A stretch of 64,000 nucleotides of DNA from Acidobacteriota bacterium (GCA_025463135.1 JAOAPY010000020.1:1-64000); one strand, 5' to 3'; counted from the first letter of the stretch, positions 10,001-18,151 are shown. Made by a program: numbers and translations. The notes: generated by a model not told the origin, from the letters alone.

Positions 10001-11026
10001 TCCGTCATCCGACAGCACGGCGATCTGATTGCTGCCGGCTCGGTTCCAGAGGAAGAAGCCGACTGCCAAATCGCGCGCGTTGTTGTTGAGACTGATGCGC
10101 TGAACACGAGATTGCGGATCGACCTCTTGCTTCCTGCCCCAACCGTGAATGATGTCGACTTCGCTCCCGGCCGCCACGGCCAGGTCCTGAAACGAATCGC
10201 CGTCGAGGCCGGCAATCTGGACCGCAGTGGCCGGCGCGCTCAAGCGAAACCGCACTGGCTCGCCAGACAGCCCATCCGCGCCGTCAAAAATCAGCAGGGC
10301 TGGGCCAGATGATCCATCGACGCCAACGGCGGTGTCAGTCCAGCCGTCCAGCGCGCGGAACTCGCCGGCAGTCATAGCTGTGACAGCGCCGGGCAAAGAG
10401 ATTTGCTCGGGCGCTTTCAAGCCGCCACGGCCATCGCCGGCCAACAGGAAGAGATCTCCGCCCCGCGCGGCCACCAGGACATCTTTCCGATTGTCGTGAT
10501 TGAAGTCGCCCACCTGCAGAAAGTCGACTGCTTCCGGCACCTGAAATGTATCCGCACCCGGCAAGAGCGAATCGGGATTATAGCCTTGCTGCATGCGTGC
10601 AAAACCCGATTCATCCTTCGGGGCAAAGGCCTCCGGGTTACCGCGTTGCACTGTCACGATTCCCATACCGTTCCACGCATAGCCGGCGATCAAATCGGGT
10701 GTAGCATCGCCCGCCAAAACGATCGAGGCCAGGGCTCGCGGCTGCGCCTGTCCTGATCGCAGTGCCTCCACGACAGTCTGTTCACCGCGATAATTCACGT
10801 TCAACTGCTGTCCGTCGCGAAAGTTGAAATACGGCTTACCGCGTCCCACCGCCTGGACCGTGTTAAAAGTTCTCGATCTCACAACACCCGTGCGGCTCAA
10901 GAGCGCCAGCACTCCTATCCCCACGAGGGCAATAAGAACGACGGTTGTGGATCGTTTTGCGAACCTACTGGTCACGGATCCGCTGTGTATCCGGCGATTC
11001 TGCGTGGTAATACCAATGCGACGCAT
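4010..11026 (-). CDS. Giant exported FG-GAP / beta-helix / DUF4214 protein (2338 aa)
   Basis: ATG 11026 is preceded by GAAGGAGACT at good spacing. Residues about 22-45 form a hydrophobic export or anchor segment (TVVLIALVGIGVLALL). About 60-500 resembles FG-GAP/VCBS propeller blades (VGDFNHDNRKDVLVAARGGD). About 509-565 matches the CSLREA-type module (ACTAAGNDCSLRGAVQFAN, then INIPAGTYTL) that precedes right-handed beta-helices. About 570-1900 is a long beta-helix/adhesin-like region with degenerate repeats of the kind FNYNNLTISG and TVPVFNYNNL. About 1999-2065 is a carboxypeptidase-regulatory-like domain (GRITDGNGAPVSGAVI). About 2090-2338 contains DUF4214-type helices (YVDILGREPDEAGFNYWTDQ; EYFGYLHRNPDQNGYDFW). 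A surface-adhesin or structural role is inferred; no catalytic residues are recognised. Confidence 0.9.
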   Translation of the reverse strand: MRRIGITTQNRRIHSGSVTSRFAKRSTTVVLIALVGIGVLALLSRTGVVRSRTFNTVQAVGRGKPYFNFRDGQQLNVNYRGEQTVVEALRSGQAQPRALASIVLAGDATPDLIAGYAWNGMGIVTVQRGNPEAFAPKDESGFARMQQGYNPDSLLPGADTFQVPEAVDFLQVGDFNHDNRKDVLVAARGGDLFLLAGDGRGGLKAPEQISLPGAVTAMTAGEFRALDGWTDTAVGVDGSSGPALLIFDGADGLSGEPVRFRLSAPATAVQIAGLDGDSFQDLAVAAGSEVDIIHGWGRKQEVDPQSRVQRISLNNNARDLAVGFFLWNRAGSNQIAVLSDDGSVNILDQAGSDTRPFSDKELALFRDARRHAQGVANVDVESLKGWQPERVTAWTSAREYGTSSSVAADAISHSVLLKSHISFHETDDLITLDGSQHKLSIVRQDDSKAGMQGQSLSAAGDLTNVSLDVAAAPTAVLALPQKLNGERSLVVMQAQNASPTIVPLAPNAVISVDRIDDPSGGSLAAASACTAAGNDCSLRGAVQFANANAGSTINIPAGTYTLATNGTNAGGCDGNTVGDLGVNTATTISGAGSGTTIIRQHSTGNANNGDRVMCMNEGFTLNLNYSFSGITVVGGRDLGTNVGGGGIIGGEKGNTLTLTDVTIANNQVTGGNIGGGGIQITGGDLTITNCLIGGTSAPGVATDRDTVTSANTNATSTGGGLYFTPSAPRHTASTGNLVVTGTTFNHNTAFGTGGGGAELEILAFALPGGIGTGTAKFDTSTFTNNQATNGGGLQTTTLATTIGSVAGTVSFTSNAATGSPGYGGGVFVGAATLLLDGSTATINFAGNNTATTGGSSIGTNGDVTVAGTNTTIGGDASVFTTGTWTNNNGSAISPTNFSVLGGTLTCNNSTMNVGGNFVLNHETTKGGILNANSATINIKGNLNVDLNNGGSGAVGQFNGGTSTFNFNGTSAQSITNSASITFNNLTDSNTTQPLTCNNSFVVNTGTLNVSGANAILAPVAGAVLSGTGTLTGTGTARVTRTAALADFNNQYLINTKVLTNLTVEYIGAAAQSVSAITYGPLKISNASGATLGGAVTVNGTLTLNTGALGVGTNTLTINNGTSVTSGTLTSGATGTVNYNQGSNGQNVLTANYGNLTFSGFTKVLPSATVGVAGTFTSPVTTGHTITGNTFDFNGTGAQTVPVFNYNNLTISGARTSNSVTLVNGGTIGVAGVFSPTATFSTGNYIIANNTMDFNGSGAQTVPVFNYNNLTISGNRGGAAITLAGGNIGIAGTFSPAATNNTYTTAGNTVIFNGTSTQTVPAFSFGGFTLNNATGANLSGDVTVNATLTLSTGTLGVLANTLTLNGTVTAPGGTLSSGTTGTVNYNQQSNGQATVLAINYGNLTFSNFSKTLASSGTIGIAGTFTPGTGVGHTITGSTIDFNGAGSQTIPGFTYNNLTSSSGAAPRTLDSVNTIKIAGAFTPGANAYTITGSTIEYNGSAVQTLPPSFTTYNNLTLNNAAGTTGFAGLTVNGLIEVKAGTFTSSSTYNNVQIDSGATLAATAGSTINVSGNWTNNGTFTPNTGTVVFNGNNNTQTLAGTNSFNNLTINHTGTNGVTASGSTLSVTNLLRIQAGTFTSSSTFNNVQIDSGATLASDGGTMNVSGNWTNNGGTFTPNGNTVNFNGGAAQTINGTAPSQTFNNFIVNKSNVLSVSGFTTSLTVNNLTITTGTFNAPATLDINGNALLSAGQLTAGISITAAGNWTNNGATFSASGGTVTFDGAGAQAIGGTIPTPFNNLTIANAGTGVSLTQNETVNGTLTLTNDLTTGASTLTQPGTAPASAGTGDVIGNVTRTGAPLPTGTTLTFGNPFVSLNFAVAGTTPTSVNFNLAKNVPGSPMGFPNAVKRTYTITPTGGSGYSATLRLHYQSPGDLNGNDPATMNLWRFDSTLPSPGWRPNPATARDCAAGCTTNNSEFWAERSGVTTFSPWTLSSLPSSPTAANGIVSGRITDGNGAPVSGAVINLSGAQSRKTITNANGDYRFNNVPTNAFYTVTPGRANYSFNPASRSFSQIGSQTEAAFTGIESSDTVNPLDTPEYFVRQQYVDILGREPDEAGFNYWTDQILACGEDVACGRAQRTGVAAAFFVENEFKQSGAFIYNVYKGALSRRPNYSEYSADRHDVVGGPSLEAQKQAFAAAFVARAEFVSKYEGNDTAESFVDALLSNVQASGIDLSSQREGLIGRYNTGGSQAESRAFVLRDITESAAVRDGNYNAAFVLVEYFGYLHRNPDQNGYDFWLNVLNETGRNGDPASYRGMVCSFITSAEYQRRFSVVVSRSNSECGQ

Positions 11027-11354
11027 TATGAGTCTCCTTCTAAGAATTACGGTTTGTTTGTCCTACTGCTGAGAGGACGTTCTAATTCAATGGCTAATGA
11101 GGAGCGGCTAGGCGCACTCATAAATCGGCAAGTTATCTTTCGTAAAGACAGACATTAACGTGCTTACTTTACTTGCAGGGGCTGTATGCGGTCAATGGGT
11201 TTCTCGATTGGCTTTCCAGGGCTGAGACAAAACAGCAGGGTTTGAGCAGAGGCATACCAGCATGGTTTGGGTGTTTTTTTGACCGTCGGCCGGCTGTTTG
11301 TGCTCGGAAAATGACCTGATACCGATCCTGAATATCACGGTTCGCTGTAACAAA
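11027..11354. other. Leader and upstream region of the 2338-residue protein gene
   Basis: This 330-nt stretch holds the ribosome binding site of the gene starting at 11026 and a weak hairpin (GTCCT/AGGAC near 11060-11080). It was read for riboswitch cores (c-di-GMP, TPP, SAM, cobalamin) and none was recognised. No ORF is supported. Confidence 0.45.
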
Positions 11355-11385
11355 GAAAGCGCCTGAGATTAACTCAGGCGCTTTC
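11355..11385 (-). terminator. Intrinsic terminator after the small secreted protein gene
   Basis: A perfect 13-bp stem (GAAAGCGCCTGAG at 11355-11367 with CTCAGGCGCTTTC at 11373-11385) has a 5-nt loop. On the minus strand it is followed by TTTGTTA. It lies 26 nt after the stop at 11412. Confidence 0.8.
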
Positions 11386-11411
11386 TCGTGATGTAAAGAA
11401 CAGGCGAGAGA

Positions 11412-11792
11412 TCAGCTGCCACAGTCGGGCGTGGCATCGCCGGCAATCGTCGAGGTGGCATCGCTGGAGCAGTCAACGGTCTTATAAAAGAAGCAGCCGT
11501 TCTCATCCTCAGCGACCACTTTGATGTTTCCCTGGGCACAGGACACTCCGCTAATCGTAAACGAGGCGTTCGGCGCAATGGTGGCTCCGTTAAGCTGATC
11601 AGGCCCCCAATTGTCCTCAGTCGTCGGTGACAGGTACAAGTGTCGAATTTCGAGCGTCGTACTATTCGTCAGTGCGATACTCGATGTTAGGGGCGTCCGT
11701 CCGGCGCGAGTTACAGTCACAGCCGCCAGCAGACAAAGAGTAATGGCCGCACACCAGGAAATAGTGCGAAGACGTTTGCTTTCACTTCTCAT
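11412..11792 (-). CDS. Small secreted cysteine-containing beta-rich protein
   Basis: 126 aa with AAGGAGAC before ATG 11792. Residues about 12-30 form a signal peptide (WCAAITLCLLAAVTVTRA). The mature part has the pattern LYLSPTTEDNWGPDQLNG ... IAPNASFTI ... CAQGNIKVVAEDENGCFF, which resembles a widespread small extracellular domain of unknown function (LYxSP...WGPDxL). Four cysteines in the last third suggest two disulfides. It follows the 1674-residue protein gene by 64 nt on the same strand and ends in a strong terminator, so it may be the last gene of that transcript. Function is not known. Confidence 0.75.
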   Translation of the reverse strand: MRSESKRLRTISWCAAITLCLLAAVTVTRAGRTPLTSSIALTNSTTLEIRHLYLSPTTEDNWGPDQLNGATIAPNASFTISGVSCAQGNIKVVAEDENGCFFYKTVDCSSDATSTIAGDATPDCGS

Positions 11793-11856
11793 TCCTGTCT
11801 CCTTCGTTGGTTAAGTAACAAATCAAGTCCGACCAAATGCGTTGCAGAGCGATGCG

Positions 11857-14800
11857 CTAGGGGCAAGTGGCATTTGTCACAATGTAATGGACACCGCTGT
11901 CAACGGCCGCGGCACCGTTTTGACTCTTGGGAACGGTGACCCTGGCCGTAGCGGTAGAGGAGACGCCGAAGCTATCAGTCACCTTGAAGGTGATTGTGTA
12001 GACTCGTCCGTCCCCGCTGCCATCGCGTTCAGATCGCAATTGTACGGACTTGCGATTACACGCTATGACGATGTCATTGGTAGTGTTGCCATCTCCGTTG
12101 CCGTTTTCAACTTCGTCGCTCGTGACCGTATCGATCACAACGCTGTTGAGATCGACAGTACCGTCGCAACTGCTGGCGCTAGCGACCAGACTGGTAATAG
12201 TTACCGTGTGGTAACTGTGGTTTGGTGGCCACAGTTCGATGTTGGTTCCGTTGAGAACTATTCCCGGCGGCGTCGAGTTCACGGCCAGCGTAGAGCTCTG
12301 ACTGGCTGTGCCGCACGCGCCGGTAGTTTCGACTGTGTAAGTCCCGGCATCACCGGCCTGAACGTTGGTGATGGTCAGGGTGCTGGTAGTAGCGGTGTTC
12401 GTAATCGTCACACGACCGCCGAAGCTGCCGGTAGTCAGCACAGTGACACCCTTCTTCCACACGAAGCTGAACGGCCCAGTGCCGCTGGCAGTCGTTGTGA
12501 AGCTGGTGGTCAAACCCTGACAGACCGTTCTATCAGGCGGGTCGGTGGTTGCAGTGTTTGCATTCACGGTGAGCGTCGCGCTTTGCGAAGCGCTGCCGCA
12601 GGCGCCAGTCGTTGTTACGACCACTGTGTGATTGCCGACCGTCAACGAACCAGTCGGTACGCTGATGCTTGACGTATCACCGCCGAAGGGTGACCCATCG
12701 AGCGTCCAGGCATAATGGAATGGACCAGTACCACTCGCGGTGGTTGAGAAGTTTGCCGTCGCTCCCTTGCAAACTGTCTGGTCAGGAGGATCGGTAGTTG
12801 ACGTGTTCGCATTAACCGACAGCGTTGCGCTCTGTGAAACGCTGCCGCAGGCACCCGTCGTTGTTACGACTACCGTATGATTACCGACTGTCAACGAACC
12901 CGTCGGTACGCTAATGCTCGGGCTGTCACCGTTGTAAGGCGAGCCGTCCAAAGTCCATGCATAGTGGAATGGGCCCGTGCCACTCGCGGTGGTCGAGAAG
13001 TTGGCAGTTGCACCCTGGCAAACCGTCTGATCAGGTGGATCAGTTGTGGTGGCATTTGCCTGCACCGTGAGCGTTGCACTCTGCGATGCGGGACCGCACC
13101 CGCCAGTCACCGTTACCGCGACCGTGTGATTGCCAACACTGAGCGAGCCGGTCGGCACGTTAATGCTGGAAGAGTCACCGTCGAACGGCGAGCCGTCCAA
13201 AGTCCACGCATAATGGAAGGGTCCAGTGCCAGTCGCCGTGGTTGAGAAGCTCGCCGTGGCTCCCTGGCAGACAGTCTGATCTGGCGGGTCACTGGTTGCA
13301 GTATTTTCCTGAACCGTCAGTGTTGCACTTTGCGAAGCGCTGCCGCAGGCGCCAGTCACCGTTACAGCAACCGTATGGTTGCCAACACTCAGTGAGCCAG
13401 TTGGAACACTGATGCTTGAAGTGTTACCAGCGGGAGTGCCATCCACTGTCCAGGCATAAGTGAACGGACCAGTCCCACTTGCCGTTGTCGAGAAGTTGGC
13501 TGTCGCTCCCTGGCAAACCGTCTGATCAGGTGGATCGGTCGTGGCGGTATTCGCATTCACTGTCAGCGTTGCGCTTTGCGAAGCGCTGCCGCAGGCGCCC
13601 GTCACCGTTACCGCAATCGTGTGATTGCCAACGCTCAGTGAACCGGTGGGAACACTGAGGCTTGGACTGTTACCGCCGGCTGCAGAGCCATCCACTGTCC
13701 AGGCATAACTGAATGGACCAGTGCCACTCGCAGTGGTCGAGAAGTTGGCGGTTGCTCCCTGGCAGACTGTCTGGTCAGCAGGATCGGTCGTTGCTGTGTT
13801 CGCATTCACGGTCAGCGTTGCACTCTTCGTGACGCTGCCGCAGGTCCCAGTTACCGTGACGGTTACTGGATGCGTGCCAGGACTGGCCCCCGATACTGTA
13901 ATGCTCGACGAATTGCCGCCGAACGGTGCGCCGTCCACTGTCCATGCGTAACTGAACGGTCCAGTCCCGCCTGCCGTGGTTGAGAACGTCGCGCTGCCGC
14001 CTTCGCACACTGTCTGGTCAGCCGGCGTCGTCGCTGTCGTGGACGCCTGGACTATTAGCGTTGCACTCTTCGTGACGCTCCCGCAGGTCCCAGTTACCGT
14101 GACGGTTACCGGATGCGTGCCAGGACTGGCCCCCGAGACTGTGATGCTCGACGTATTGCCGCCGAACGGTGCGCCGTCCACTGTCCATGCGTAACTGAAC
14201 GGTCCGGTCCCGCCTGCGGTGGTTGAGAACGTCTCGATGCCGCCTTCGCACACTGTCTGATCAGCAGGTGTCGTCGCTGTCGTGGACGCCTGGACCGTTA
14301 GCGTTGCACTCTTCGTGACGCTGCCGCAGGTTCCAGTTACCGTGACGGTTACCGGATGCGTGCCAGGACTGGCTCCCGATACTGTAATGCTCGACGAATT
14401 GCCGCCGAACGGTGCGCCGTCCACTGTCCATGCGTAACTGAACGGACCTGTCCCGCCTGCGGTGGTTGAGAACGTCGCGCTGCCGCCTTCGCACACTGTC
14501 TGATCGGCAGGTGTCGTCGCTGTCGTGGATGCCTGGACTGTTAGCGTTGCATTCTTCGTGACGCTGCCGCAGGTCCCAGTTACCGTGACCGTTACCGGAT
14601 GCGTGCCAGGACTGGCTCCCGAGACGGTGATGCTCGACGTATTGCCGCCGAACGGTGAACCGTCCACTGTCCATGCGTAACTGAACGGTCCTGTCCCGCC
14701 TGCCGTGGTTGAGAACGTCGCGCTGCCGCCTTCGCACACTGTCTGATCGGCTGGCGTCGTCGCTGTCGTGGACGCCTGGACTGTTAGCGTTGCACTCTTC

Positions 14801-16881
14801 GTGACGCTGCCGCACGTACCACTGACCGTTACCGTCACCGGGTGAGTGCCAACGGTCATTGAGCCGGTTGGTACGCTGATACTTGAATTGTCACCATCGA
14901 ATGGAGACCCATCAACCGTCCACGCGTAGTGGAGTGGAGCAGCGCCGCTCGCCGTGGTTGAGAAGCTGGCTGTGGCGCCCTTGCAAACTGTCTGATCCGC
15001 GGGGGTTGTGGCTGAAGTGTTCTCTTGCACTATCAGCGTGGCGTTCTTGGTCGTGCTGCTGCACGCGCCTGTAACAGTGACAGTCACTGGATGGGAACCA
15101 ATGCTCAGAGTAGTCGTGTCCACGGTGATGCTCGGGTTGTCGCCGTCGTAGGGCGAACCATCCAGAGTCCACGCGTAGTGGATCGGACCAGGGCCGCTTG
15201 CCGTTGTGGAGAATGTAGCAGTCGCGCCCTGACACACCGTCTGGTCAGCAGGCGTCGTTGCCGTATTAGCCTGAACTGCGATGGAAGCCGTAACGACCTG
15301 GTTATCGGCCGTTGCATCAGCACTACCACTTCCCGGAGTCGCGCCGGCTGTATAAGTGGCGGTGGCCGAGCCATTAACAAATTGCGTGCTCACGCTCGAG
15401 AGCGTGCCCAGCACGGCGTTATTGAAGACTGGCATTGGCGGAACTGGAAAAGGCGGCAGACCATTAAGTTCGACGGTCAGATTCGGGCCTGCATTCCGCT
15501 TCTTGATATCCGCGGTCAACATTGAAGTGGCGCCCGTACAAATGGTGTTGGGGCTCGCCATATTTTCCAACTGCAACCAGGTGAGAATGGTCACGGTGCC
15601 GGACGGCGTCCTGACATCATTCGGGCCGGGACCGGTATTGATACCCCACCAGTTATCGTTTGCGTTTAAAGTGCCCGCGCCCGTAAAAATCTCGAGTCCG
15701 TTGGCGGGAAGTGTAACCGTGTTTCCGACCAGTCGCGAAAAGGTTACGCTCGCCGATGAATTTGTCGAGATGGCTCCGCCAAAAGTCGCTGCGTGATTAC
15801 CCGCGAATGAACTCGTACTAACAGTCAAAGGTCCGCCGCTTTCGACGACGATCGCGCCGCCGCTCCCGTTCGTAGCAGTATTGCTGAGAAATGATGAACC
15901 ACTAAAGTTATACACGCCGCTGCCGAGGTTGTAGTCAAACAAGTCCGCTGCGGCGCCTCCGGCGGCACTCGAAGCAGCGGTATTACTGGTGAATGACGAA
16001 TTCGTTACGGTCAAGACACCGGGGGAAGGAAACCTGCCCAGCGGATCTCCCGCCGAATACCCCAGGCCGCCGCCGCTGCCGCTGGTCGAATTACCGGTGA
16101 AGCTGCAGCCGCTCAAGTTCAGACTGCCGCCGGTATAAGAGATTCCTCCTCCTCCGAAGGTGCCTCCCCCCGTCGCCGAGTTGCCGGAGAATATACAGTT
16201 CGTGACCGTGGTCACGTTGTTGATCGAGCCGGCTATCATGCCGCCGCCACCGACCGCTGTAGTCTCGTGCCCGTTGAAGATCATTACATCGGAAATGCTG
16301 AAGATAAACCCGGGGTCGAGAAATGGGTTTATTTCGATTACGCGATCGCCGGGCTGACTCTGTCGAATGATGGTCGACGCTGCGCCCGCGCCGGAGATGG
16401 TGGTGCCAGTGGCGGTGACGTCAAGGTCACCGATGGAATTGTTTCCGCTAAAGCCTTCCCCTGCACCTCCCGGAATAGAAAGGTTGTAAGTACCAGCAGG
16501 AACAATGATGGTTGTTCCCGGATTGGAGTTCGCAAAAGTCACCGCGCCGCGCAAGCTGCAATCAGTTGGCGCAGCGGTGCAGGCAGAAGCCGCAGCTGCA
16601 TCATCGGTGCGATCGACGGTAATCGCTGCAAACGGCGCCGGCGCTCTTGGGACCATAACATTTGCCGCGGATACACCGGCCGCTCCGGGACTGATTCGGT
16701 GATTGATTCTTTGACTGGCGCTCTTACCCGAGGTCCTCTCAATCGACGCCCATGAGCGAACCGACAGGGAGGCAATGGCTACCACGCCGATAGATAGAAT
16801 GGCGAGAGTAAATAAGGCTCGAATAAATGTAGGGGTAGCGAATCGATTTTTTCTTGTTCTTCGATTTTGAGGGGGAAGCAT
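11857..16881 (-). CDS. Exported beta-helix protein with twelve tandem Ig/PKD-like repeats (1674 aa)
   Basis: ATG 16881 is chosen because AAGGAG lies 6 nt upstream; a TTG at 16905 would swallow that site. Residues about 18-40 form a hydrophobic export segment (FIRALFTLAILSIGVVAIA). About 95-150 is a CSLREA-like module (ACTAAPTDCSLRGAVTFAN). About 150-420 is a right-handed beta-helix (Gly/Asn/Ser-rich repeats with SSFTSNTA and SSFLSNTA). About 540-1545 holds twelve 81-residue repeats, each with TVC near its start and a GxC near its end, implying one disulfide per repeat. The C-terminal 130 residues start with the ELWPPNHSYHTVTI motif, known as an end domain of secreted repeat proteins. A surface stalk or adhesin is the likely role. 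Confidence 0.88.
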   Translation of the reverse strand: MLPPQNRRTRKNRFATPTFIRALFTLAILSIGVVAIASLSVRSWASIERTSGKSASQRINHRISPGAAGVSAANVMVPRAPAPFAAITVDRTDDAAAASACTAAPTDCSLRGAVTFANSNPGTTIIVPAGTYNLSIPGGAGEGFSGNNSIGDLDVTATGTTISGAGAASTIIRQSQPGDRVIEINPFLDPGFIFSISDVMIFNGHETTAVGGGGMIAGSINNVTTVTNCIFSGNSATGGGTFGGGGISYTGGSLNLSGCSFTGNSTSGSGGGLGYSAGDPLGRFPSPGVLTVTNSSFTSNTAASSAAGGAAADLFDYNLGSGVYNFSGSSFLSNTATNGSGGAIVVESGGPLTVSTSSFAGNHAATFGGAISTNSSASVTFSRLVGNTVTLPANGLEIFTGAGTLNANDNWWGINTGPGPNDVRTPSGTVTILTWLQLENMASPNTICTGATSMLTADIKKRNAGPNLTVELNGLPPFPVPPMPVFNNAVLGTLSSVSTQFVNGSATATYTAGATPGSGSADATADNQVVTASIAVQANTATTPADQTVCQGATATFSTTASGPGPIHYAWTLDGSPYDGDNPSITVDTTTLSIGSHPVTVTVTGACSSTTKNATLIVQENTSATTPADQTVCKGATASFSTTASGAAPLHYAWTVDGSPFDGDNSSISVPTGSMTVGTHPVTVTVSGTCGSVTKSATLTVQASTTATTPADQTVCEGGSATFSTTAGGTGPFSYAWTVDGSPFGGNTSSITVSGASPGTHPVTVTVTGTCGSVTKNATLTVQASTTATTPADQTVCEGGSATFSTTAGGTGPFSYAWTVDGAPFGGNSSSITVSGASPGTHPVTVTVTGTCGSVTKSATLTVQASTTATTPADQTVCEGGIETFSTTAGGTGPFSYAWTVDGAPFGGNTSSITVSGASPGTHPVTVTVTGTCGSVTKSATLIVQASTTATTPADQTVCEGGSATFSTTAGGTGPFSYAWTVDGAPFGGNSSSITVSGASPGTHPVTVTVTGTCGSVTKSATLTVNANTATTDPADQTVCQGATANFSTTASGTGPFSYAWTVDGSAAGGNSPSLSVPTGSLSVGNHTIAVTVTGACGSASQSATLTVNANTATTDPPDQTVCQGATANFSTTASGTGPFTYAWTVDGTPAGNTSSISVPTGSLSVGNHTVAVTVTGACGSASQSATLTVQENTATSDPPDQTVCQGATASFSTTATGTGPFHYAWTLDGSPFDGDSSSINVPTGSLSVGNHTVAVTVTGGCGPASQSATLTVQANATTTDPPDQTVCQGATANFSTTASGTGPFHYAWTLDGSPYNGDSPSISVPTGSLTVGNHTVVVTTTGACGSVSQSATLSVNANTSTTDPPDQTVCKGATANFSTTASGTGPFHYAWTLDGSPFGGDTSSISVPTGSLTVGNHTVVVTTTGACGSASQSATLTVNANTATTDPPDRTVCQGLTTSFTTTASGTGPFSFVWKKGVTVLTTGSFGGRVTITNTATTSTLTITNVQAGDAGTYTVETTGACGTASQSSTLAVNSTPPGIVLNGTNIELWPPNHSYHTVTITSLVASASSCDGTVDLNSVVIDTVTSDEVENGNGDGNTTNDIVIACNRKSVQLRSERDGSGDGRVYTITFKVTDSFGVSSTATARVTVPKSQNGAAAVDSGVHYIVTNATCP
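12275..15270 (-). repeat. Twelve in-frame 243-bp tandem repeats inside the giant protein gene
   Basis: The phrase PADQTVC or PPDQTVC recurs every 243 bp. Four consecutive units, about 13800-14775, are nearly identical at the DNA level (the motif around CACACTGTCTG recurs near 14006, 14249, 14492 and 14735), while the outer units have diverged. The last unit on the 3' side is an Ig-like variant (VQAGDAGTYTVETTG). Confidence 0.9.
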
Positions 16882-16995
16882 TTGAGAGCTCCTTTTTTGC
16901 GACAATCAATATGGATTTAGAACCGGCGAGAGCTTTGCTATTCGACTTGTTCGCTGGGCGAATGAATGGAAGCGGGAGTCGCGTTCAGTGCAAGA

Positions 16996-17047
16996 GGGCG
17001 CGCGAGGGCGGAGATCGTCAAAATCAGTTCTCTGCCTTTGCGCGCCC
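16996..17047 (-). terminator. Possible terminator hairpin after the tail-collar operon
   Basis: GGGCGCGC at 16996-17003 pairs with GCGCGCCC at 17040-17047, and inner segments GGCGGAGA/TCTCTGCC extend it imperfectly. It lies 35 nt past the stop of the last tail-collar gene. The T tract is poor (CTCTTG), so it may be only a stable hairpin. Confidence 0.4.
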
Positions 17048-17081
17048 CCGGTTTTCCATTCCCGATTTCAAATAAACAGAC

Positions 17082-17612
17082 TTAACTTCGCGGCGGAAAG
17101 ACGCCTTGCATTGCGATACAAAAATTGAGCGTCAGGTAAGGCTGTAAATTGTTGTGCGGAAGGCCGCCCCCGGTTAAGTTCAGGGCATTCGGATTCATTG
17201 CGCCGGTTGCCGGGGTTCCCCACAGCGCCAACGTCCCTCTACCGGCCGGCGACGTAGCCCAGATATTACCGGTGGGCGTTTGCGAGCCACCGTTGTTGAC
17301 CGTAGAGCCGCCGGCTGTATGGGTGTGAGCCGATATTTCCGACTGCAAAAGCGTCACAGACTCAGTGCCGCTCATTTCACCAAGGAAGCGCTGCGATAAA
17401 CCCGACCCATCACCCGTTCCTAACGCTGCCTGTCCCTCAAGATTGGGGAGCGCGAACGTACTTTGACCGTTGCCTCCATAATAGGTGCCCAGCAGCGAGA
17501 AAAGCGCGGTATTCTGGCTAATCGGCAGGATTTGCCCGTTACACTGCGCCCAGCCGGTTGGGGCGAAGTTGCAGGCAAAGATTCTGATTTCGGCTACAAA
17601 AGGACTGGCCAT
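17082..17612 (-). CDS. Phage tail-collar domain protein (MdpB-like), copy 3
   Basis: 176 aa from ATG 17612, which has AGGAG upstream; a longer frame back to 17672 overlaps the preceding gene and lacks a site. The N-terminus (VAEIRIFACNFAPTGWAQCNGQ, split around the Cys) and C-terminus (PYLTLNFCIAMQGVFPPRS) are the hallmarks of the tail-collar / microcystin-dependent-protein family, related to phage short-tail-fibre collars. A central HTHT motif and Gly/Asn-rich stretch follow. No signal peptide is visible. It is the last of three tandem copies on this strand. The biological role of non-phage members is not established. Confidence 0.85.
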   Translation of the reverse strand: MASPFVAEIRIFACNFAPTGWAQCNGQILPISQNTALFSLLGTYYGGNGQSTFALPNLEGQAALGTGDGSGLSQRFLGEMSGTESVTLLQSEISAHTHTAGGSTVNNGGSQTPTGNIWATSPAGRGTLALWGTPATGAMNPNALNLTGGGLPHNNLQPYLTLNFCIAMQGVFPPRS

Positions 17613-17632
17613 TTTTCTTCTCCTGTTCGTTG

Positions 17633-18151
17633 CTAATTTCTGCTGGGGAAAACCCCGACAAGCGCGATGCAATAAGTGAGTACCAGATAAGGCGACCGGT
17701 TCTCATGCGGCTGGCTGCCGCCGGTATTGGATACAGTGCCCGGCGACATCACGCTGTTTGGCTGGCCGGTTGTGAAAACATTCTTCCCCGCGTTGGCCCA
17801 ATAATTATTCGTGGGAACCCCCAGAGTAGCGTTCGTCGCGGCTCCGACTACGGCGTTGTTACCTACGAGCGTGTGCGTGTGTGTGGGCATTTCGCTGAGA
17901 GTGAGCGTGTGCACCTCCTGACCGCCAGCCTGGCCCTGCACAAAGCTCTGGCCCGTATGAAAGGGGACGCGGCCGCGCAAATCGGGCAGTGCAAACGTAG
18001 TTTGACCGTTGCCCCCGTACGTCGTCCCCAACAGCGAGAACAACGCCTGGTTCTGATTGATCGGCAAGAATTGGCCGTTGCACTGCGCCCAGCCCTTTGG
18101 CGCGAAGTTAAAGCTAAAGATTCTGATTTCGGACATGAATGGTGTCCCCAT
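17633..18151 (-). CDS. Phage tail-collar domain protein (MdpB-like), copy 2
   Basis: 172 aa; ATG 18151 with AAGGAG upstream. It shows EIRIFSFNFAPKGWAQCNGQ at the N-terminus, then LLGTTYGGNGQTTFALPDLR, a THTHT motif near residue 95, and SPYLVLTYCIALVGVFPSRN at the C-terminus, which is the full-length tail-collar plan. The gap to copy 3 is 20 nt and to copy 1 is 64 nt, so the three are probably one transcript. It is closer to copy 3 than to copy 1 by eye. Confidence 0.85.
   Translation of the reverse strand: MGTPFMSEIRIFSFNFAPKGWAQCNGQFLPINQNQALFSLLGTTYGGNGQTTFALPDLRGRVPFHTGQSFVQGQAGGQEVHTLTLSEMPTHTHTLVGNNAVVGAATNATLGVPTNNYWANAGKNVFTTGQPNSVMSPGTVSNTGGSQPHENRSPYLVLTYCIALVGVFPSRN

Noticed and set aside
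11027-11354. Riboswitch before the giant gene
   Set aside because: No known aptamer core or consistent multi-stem fold could be traced by eye.
11842-12672. 276-residue plus-strand frame
   Set aside because: Antisense to the Ig/PKD repeat array; no ribosome binding site.
14261-14815. 184-residue minus-strand frame with internal repeats
   Set aside because: Out-of-frame reading of the 243-bp tandem repeats; the repeated sequence is Arg/His-rich and has no export or start signals.
12275-15270. CRISPR array
   Set aside because: The 243-bp repeats are contiguous, coding and in frame, without spacers.
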